Shown in pieces: positions 60,499 through 64,000 of a stretch of 64,000 nt of DNA. The DNA comes from Sphingomonas cannabina (GTDB taxonomy: Bacteria > Pseudomonadota > Alphaproteobacteria > Sphingomonadales > Sphingomonadaceae), in assembly GCF_021391395.1 (NCBI RefSeq), contig NZ_CP090059.1, forward strand, positions 1,907,001 to 1,971,000. Reading direction: 5' to 3'. Position 1 is the stretch's first letter. Every line of letters starts with the position of its first letter. The position numbers and the translations under genes are program-made. The notes under the pieces are model-generated. The model worked only from the letters and a program-made list of their open reading frames with translations. It made no database searches and was not told the DNA's origin.

Positions 60499-61193
60499 CC
60501 CCGTCGCGCCGCGCCACCTTGCAATGGATGATGTCCGCGGCGATGCTTCCGCTCGCGCGCTGGTCGCCGCCGGCGATGGCCGCCGAAAGCGGTGCTGCCC
60601 CGCCGTTCGACATCGTCGCGGACTGGCCCGATACGTTGCCTGAGCCGCCACCGGCCAAGGGCTATGGCCGCGATCCCGATCTGACCAAGCCCGTGGCGCC
60701 CTGGCCGCTGACCCTCAGCAAGGCGCAGCGCACGACCGTCGATCTGCTGGGCGACCTGATCCTCCCCGCCGACGAGCGGTCGCCGGGTGCCGGCACGCTC
60801 GGTGTCGGGGCGTTCGTGGACGAATGGATCAGCGCACCCTATCCGATCCAGCGGGCGGACAGGGCGCAGGTGCTCGGCGGGCTGATCTGGCTCGACGCGC
60901 AGAGCCGGGCGATGCACGGCGCCGCATTCGATGCGATCACGCCGGCACAGCGTGTCGAGCTGCTGGACGCGCTGACCGCTGCGGCGCCTGCCGCCAAGAT
61001 GACGGCGCCCGTCGCCTTCATGGATACGCTGCGGTATCTCTTCGTCCTGGGCTTCTACAGCTTGCCGGAAGGCAAGGCCGACATGGGCTTCATCGGCGAC
61101 CAGCCGACGCCCGGCGATTATCCCGGGCCGACACCGGAGGCGCTGGCGCATTTCGCTGAGGTGGTCGATCGGTTGGGATTGAGAGAGTCCTAG
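60495..61193 (+). CDS. Small Tat-type subunit of sugar dehydrogenase (gluconate 2-DH subunit 3 family)
   Basis: The 232-residue protein begins at TTG 60495, inside the stop of the GMC gene, with CAGGAG nine bases upstream. The N-terminus LTPSRRATLQWMMSAAMLPL carries the twin-arginine pattern. The body (LLGDLILPADERSPGAGTLG, VGAFVDEWISAPYPI, VAFMDTLRYLFVLGFYSLPE) matches the family. Its role is to export and stabilise the FAD subunit in the periplasm. Confidence 0.85.
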   Translation: MTPSRRATLQWMMSAAMLPLARWSPPAMAAESGAAPPFDIVADWPDTLPEPPPAKGYGRDPDLTKPVAPWPLTLSKAQRTTVDLLGDLILPADERSPGAGTLGVGAFVDEWISAPYPIQRADRAQVLGGLIWLDAQSRAMHGAAFDAITPAQRVELLDALTAAAPAAKMTAPVAFMDTLRYLFVLGFYSLPEGKADMGFIGDQPTPGDYPGPTPEALAHFAEVVDRLGLRES

Positions 61194-61401
61194 ATCCGAA
61201 CTCGGATAACCTCTTCCGTCCCGCACTCATACAAATTGACCATGGACGATGAAGATGATTCTGATGGTGGCTCCATCCGGAGAGTAACAAATCTGTTTTG
61301 TTTATCAGTATCGTAGATGGATAAAACGCCTCCCGTAGGGGCACCGGCGGAGCGTTTCGGCTTCCGCTTTGCGCGCCCGGCGTTCCCCGCATATATTGGG
61401 A

Positions 61402-62625
61402 TCAGGCTTCGGACGAAGATTGCTTACGCCCGACATCAGGAAGGAACGCGGTGAGCAGGCCGATCGCCGGCAGGAACGCGCAGAGCTGATAGACCGTCTC
61501 GATGCTGGTCCGGTCGGCGATCCAGCCGAGCGCGGCGGCGCCGAGACCGCCCATGCCGAACGAGAAGCCGAAGAACAGGCCGGAGATCATGCCGACCTTG
61601 CCGGGCACGAGTTCCTGCGCGAACACGACGATCGCCGGGAAGGCCGAGGCCAGGATCAGGCCGATCGCGATGGTGAGCGGCGCGGTCCAGAACAGGCCGA
61701 CGTGGGGCAGCAGCACCGTGAACGGCAGCGCGCCCAGGATCGAGAACCAGATCACGTACTTGCGGCCGAAACGGTCGCCGAGCGGGCCTCCGGCGACGGT
61801 GCCGACCGCGACCGCGGCGAGGAAGGCGAACAGGTGGAACTGCGCGTCCTGCACCGACACGCCGAACCGGTGGATCAGGTAGAAGGTGAAATAGCTGGTG
61901 AGGCTGGCGAGATAGACATATTTCGAGAAGATCAGCGCCAGCAGGATCGCAATGCCCCTGACGGCATGTCCCTTCGGCAGCTCGTACACCGCCGATGCCC
62001 CGTCGCCGGCCTTCAGGCGGACGAGGCCGTGATGGCGATACCAGGCGGCGACGTTCCACAGCACCGCGCCTGACAGCAGCGCCATCAGGGCGAAGAAGGC
62101 GAGGCTCGACTGGCCCCAGCGCACCACCACCAGCGCCGCCGCGAGCGGGCCCAGCGCCTGGCCGGCGTTGCCGCCGACCTGAAACAGCGACTGGGCGAGC
62201 CCGTGCCGTCCGCCCGCCGCCATCCGCGCGACGCGCGAGGATTCGGGGTGAAAGACCGACGATCCCACACCGAGCAGCGCCGCGCCGAGCAGCACAAGGC
62301 CATAGCTGTGCGCGATCGACAGCACCGTCAGGCCTGCAAGCGAGAACAGCGTGCCGCCGGGCAGCGCGAACGGGCTCGGCCGCTTGTCGGCATAAAGGCC
62401 GATCAGCGGCTGCAGGATCGAGGCGGTGATCTGATAGGCGAGCGTCACCAGACCGATCTGACCGAAGCTCAGCCCCAGATCGGTCTTGAGCCCCGGATAG
62501 ATGGCCGGGAGCAGCGACTGCATCATGTCGTTGAGCATGTGGCAGAAGCTGATCGCGACGATGACACCGAACGCCGTGCCTGTCGCCGCCACCCGAGGCT
62601 TCGCTACCGCCCTCATCTCGTTCAT
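61402..62625 (-). CDS. Fosmidomycin-resistance-like MFS transporter
   Basis: The 407-residue protein matches the Fsr group: ISFCHMLNDMMQSLLPAIYP, GQIGLVTLAYQITASILQPL, GLYADKRPSPFALPGGTL, ALLGVGSSVFHPESSRVARM. These are 12-segment efflux proteins. AAAGGAG precedes ATG 62625; the longer frame upstream overlaps the AraC gene and is not real. It is divergent from an AraC regulator with a 90-bp gap, which probably controls it. Confidence 0.9.
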   Translation of the reverse strand: MNEMRAVAKPRVAATGTAFGVIVAISFCHMLNDMMQSLLPAIYPGLKTDLGLSFGQIGLVTLAYQITASILQPLIGLYADKRPSPFALPGGTLFSLAGLTVLSIAHSYGLVLLGAALLGVGSSVFHPESSRVARMAAGGRHGLAQSLFQVGGNAGQALGPLAAALVVVRWGQSSLAFFALMALLSGAVLWNVAAWYRHHGLVRLKAGDGASAVYELPKGHAVRGIAILLALIFSKYVYLASLTSYFTFYLIHRFGVSVQDAQFHLFAFLAAVAVGTVAGGPLGDRFGRKYVIWFSILGALPFTVLLPHVGLFWTAPLTIAIGLILASAFPAIVVFAQELVPGKVGMISGLFFGFSFGMGGLGAAALGWIADRTSIETVYQLCAFLPAIGLLTAFLPDVGRKQSSSEA

Positions 62626-62715
62626 CGCTGCTCCTTTCGCGGACGGAGCGATTAGCCCTTCCCATCGCGTCCCGCTTCTCCATATGGGCCATTCGATTTT
62701 GAGATCGGGACAGAC

Positions 62716-63480
62716 ATGCAGCAGCGCTATTCGCACGATTATGAGGATGTGCCGCGGCCGGTCGTCGGGATCGGCAACGACTATCCGCCGTCGTTCGAGC
62801 TGGCCGAACACCGGCATCGGCGCGGCCAATTCCTCTATGCGGCGAGCGGCGTGGTCGCGGTCAGCACGCCGGACGGGGCCTGGGTGGCGCCGCCCGAGCG
62901 CGGCGTCTGGATACCGGCGGGAATGCCGCATGCGGTGCGCATGGTCGGCGCGGTGCAGACCCGCAGCGTCCTGATCGAGCCCGAAGCCTGCCCGGCGCGT
63001 GGGCGTACCTGCGGCGTGGTCGCCGTCTCTCCCTTGCTGCGCCAACTCCTCGTCGTGGCGGCGGAGGTGCCGGCCGAGTATGACGAGGATGGGCGCGACG
63101 GGCTGGTAATGAAGCTGCTGGTCGCAGAGCTCGACCGGGCGCCGGTCATCCCGCTGGCGGTGCCGTTCCCGCGTCATCCCGCGCTGGCGGCGCGATGCCA
63201 GGCGTTCCTCGAGCGGCCGCAGGCGACCGCCACCATCGATCAATGGGCCGATGCGCTGGCGATGAACCGCCGCCGCTTCACGCGGCTGTTCCGGCGCGAG
63301 ACGGGCATGAGCTTCGCCGAGTGGCGGCAGCAGGCCTGCCTGTCGGTCGCGCTGCCGAGGCTCGCGGCGGGCGAGCCGATCACGGCGATCGCGCTCGACC
63401 TCGGCTATGACGGGCCGGCCAATTTCTCGACGATGTTCAAGCGCGTGCTGGGGGTGCCGCCGAGTCGCTACTGTCGATAA
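62716..63480 (+). CDS. AraC family regulator (NimR-like)
   Basis: The 254-residue protein has an N-terminal cupin (HRHRRGQFLYAASGVVAVST, PERGVWIPAGMPHAVRMVGA) and a C-terminal AraC HTH pair (TIDQWADALAMNRRRFTRLF, RRETGMSFAEWRQQACLSVA, IALDLGYDGPANFSTMFKRV). The arrangement divergent from an MFS exporter is as in NimR/NimT. Likely activator of that exporter. Confidence 0.88.
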   Translation: MQQRYSHDYEDVPRPVVGIGNDYPPSFELAEHRHRRGQFLYAASGVVAVSTPDGAWVAPPERGVWIPAGMPHAVRMVGAVQTRSVLIEPEACPARGRTCGVVAVSPLLRQLLVVAAEVPAEYDEDGRDGLVMKLLVAELDRAPVIPLAVPFPRHPALAARCQAFLERPQATATIDQWADALAMNRRRFTRLFRRETGMSFAEWRQQACLSVALPRLAAGEPITAIALDLGYDGPANFSTMFKRVLGVPPSRYCR

Positions 63481-63484
63481 CCCG

Positions 63485-64000
63485 TCAATCCGCCCAGGCG
63501 GCGTCGTCGATGTGGAGCTCCGCGGCCGGGCGGCTGCCCCAGTCGTCGATCCTGGCGCGCCCGGCGAGCCAGAGGCGGCGGTGCGACGGCGCGCCGAGCA
63601 GCGCGGCGCCGAGCGCGGTGTCGGCGGCGCGGAAGGCGACCGCCTTGAGGCTGCGGCCGTCGTCGCCCGCCGCGATCGTGCGGACGTGGCCGTTGCCGAC
63701 CACGTCGACCTTGACCAGCCGCACCGGCCCCGCCGCGACGCGCGGGGCGGGCCAGCCCATGCCATAGGGGCCGCCGGCCTCCAGTGCGGTGACGAGGTCG
63801 GGGCAGACTCCGCCCGGCGCCAGCACCGAATCGATCAGCAGCGCGCGGTCGTCGGCAGCGCGGGCGACCGGCTCGGCGAGGCGCTCCTCGAGGAAGTCGG
63901 CGAAGGCGTCGAGCCGGTCGGCGGCGACGGTGAGCCCGGCCGCCATGGCATGGCCGCCGCCGGCGACGAGCAGGCCGTGCTCCCTGGCCGACAGCACCGC
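63485..64000 (-). CDS. recJ: RecJ single-strand exonuclease, C-terminal part (runs off the window)
   Basis: The visible 170 or so residues include LLVAGGGHAMAAGLTVAADR (DHHA1 motif GGGHAMAAG) and LEAGGPYGMGWPAPRV, then the OB-like C-terminal domain (RTIAAGDDGRSLKAVAFRAA). These are diagnostic for RecJ, the 5'-3' single-strand exonuclease of recombination and repair. The start lies beyond the right edge of the window. Its stop is 4 bases from the AraC stop, convergent. Confidence 0.9.
   Translation of the reverse strand, partial: AVLSAREHGLLVAGGGHAMAAGLTVAADRLDAFADFLEERLAEPVARAADDRALLIDSVLAPGGVCPDLVTALEAGGPYGMGWPAPRVAAGPVRLVKVDVVGNGHVRTIAAGDDGRSLKAVAFRAADTALGAALLGAPSHRRLWLAGRARIDDWGSRPAAELHIDDAAWAD

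Noticed and set aside
61328..61345. String resembling the universal 16S rRNA CCTACGGGAGGC segment
   Set aside because: Only about 12 bases match; no rRNA context on either side. Coincidence.
62626..63765. N-terminal extension of the Fsr-type MFS frame
   Set aside because: It runs antisense through the AraC gene, and a ribosome site and normal MFS N-terminus occur at 62625.

Overview
The window is high-GC chromosomal DNA whose gene content suggests a sphingomonad (Alphaproteobacteria, Sphingomonadaceae). Indicators are a large TonB-dependent receptor beside a glycoside hydrolase, a class II DAHP synthase preceded by an XRE-like helix-turn-helix, a RecJ/AraC/Fsr-type chromosomal neighbourhood, and many short intergenic inverted repeats. 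The genus is an inference from gene content only.

Left chromosomal part (1-26.6 kb): a nucleotidyltransferase fragment at the edge; a ClpP-fold periplasmic protein; a decayed arsH; a glycan-use pair (GH30 hydrolase, then TonB receptor) with a palindromic operator; an MFS exporter divergent from a MocR/PdxR regulator; a complete four-gene Anbu locus (permuted ATP-grasp, alpha-E, transglutaminase, proteasome-like Anbu); a truncated haemoglobin; a 1,823-residue autotransporter with internal duplications; class II DAHP synthase with an in-frame HTH extension; a carotenoid oxygenase divergent from a TetR regulator; and an S9 peptidase.

Genomic island (26,622-49,324): it is inserted in the 3' end of tRNA-Glu(CTC) and bounded by a perfect 44-bp direct repeat. 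A tyrosine integrase lies at the right end, and near-identical 30-bp repeats sit just inside both ends. The backbone is mobilisation and maintenance: VirD2/DUF3363-type relaxase, CopG-like and excisionase-like proteins, MucR regulator, ParB, a sigma-region-4 protein and a nucleotidyltransferase-HEPN fusion. No type IV secretion genes are seen, so it looks like a mobilisable rather than self-transmissible element. It carries two compact cargo operons that look like anti-phage or conflict systems. One is SIR2-like protein, small middle protein, Rad50/SMC-like ABC ATPase and CoiA-like nuclease (28.5-35.4 kb), with a DUF6602 gene divergent from it. The other is DNA adenine methylase, calcineurin-like phosphoesterase, ORC/CDC6-like AAA ATPase and a protein of unknown family with two GYExR-like motifs (42.9-47.8 kb). 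The genes within each operon overlap by a few bases, apart from one 79-bp gap before the CoiA-like gene. These two operons are the best candidates for an undescribed system.

Right chromosomal part (49.3-64 kb): just outside the island are decayed genes (glutathionylspermidine synthase, ion channel, frameshifted yaiI, a LuxR-type HTH stub). Then come a DEAD-box helicase, an MBL-fold hydrolase, AraC/SDR, NmrA/LysR, a three-gene 3-keto-glycoside pathway (DUF1080 hydrolase, GMC oxidoreductase, small Tat subunit), Fsr-type MFS/AraC, and the C-terminal part of RecJ at the window end.
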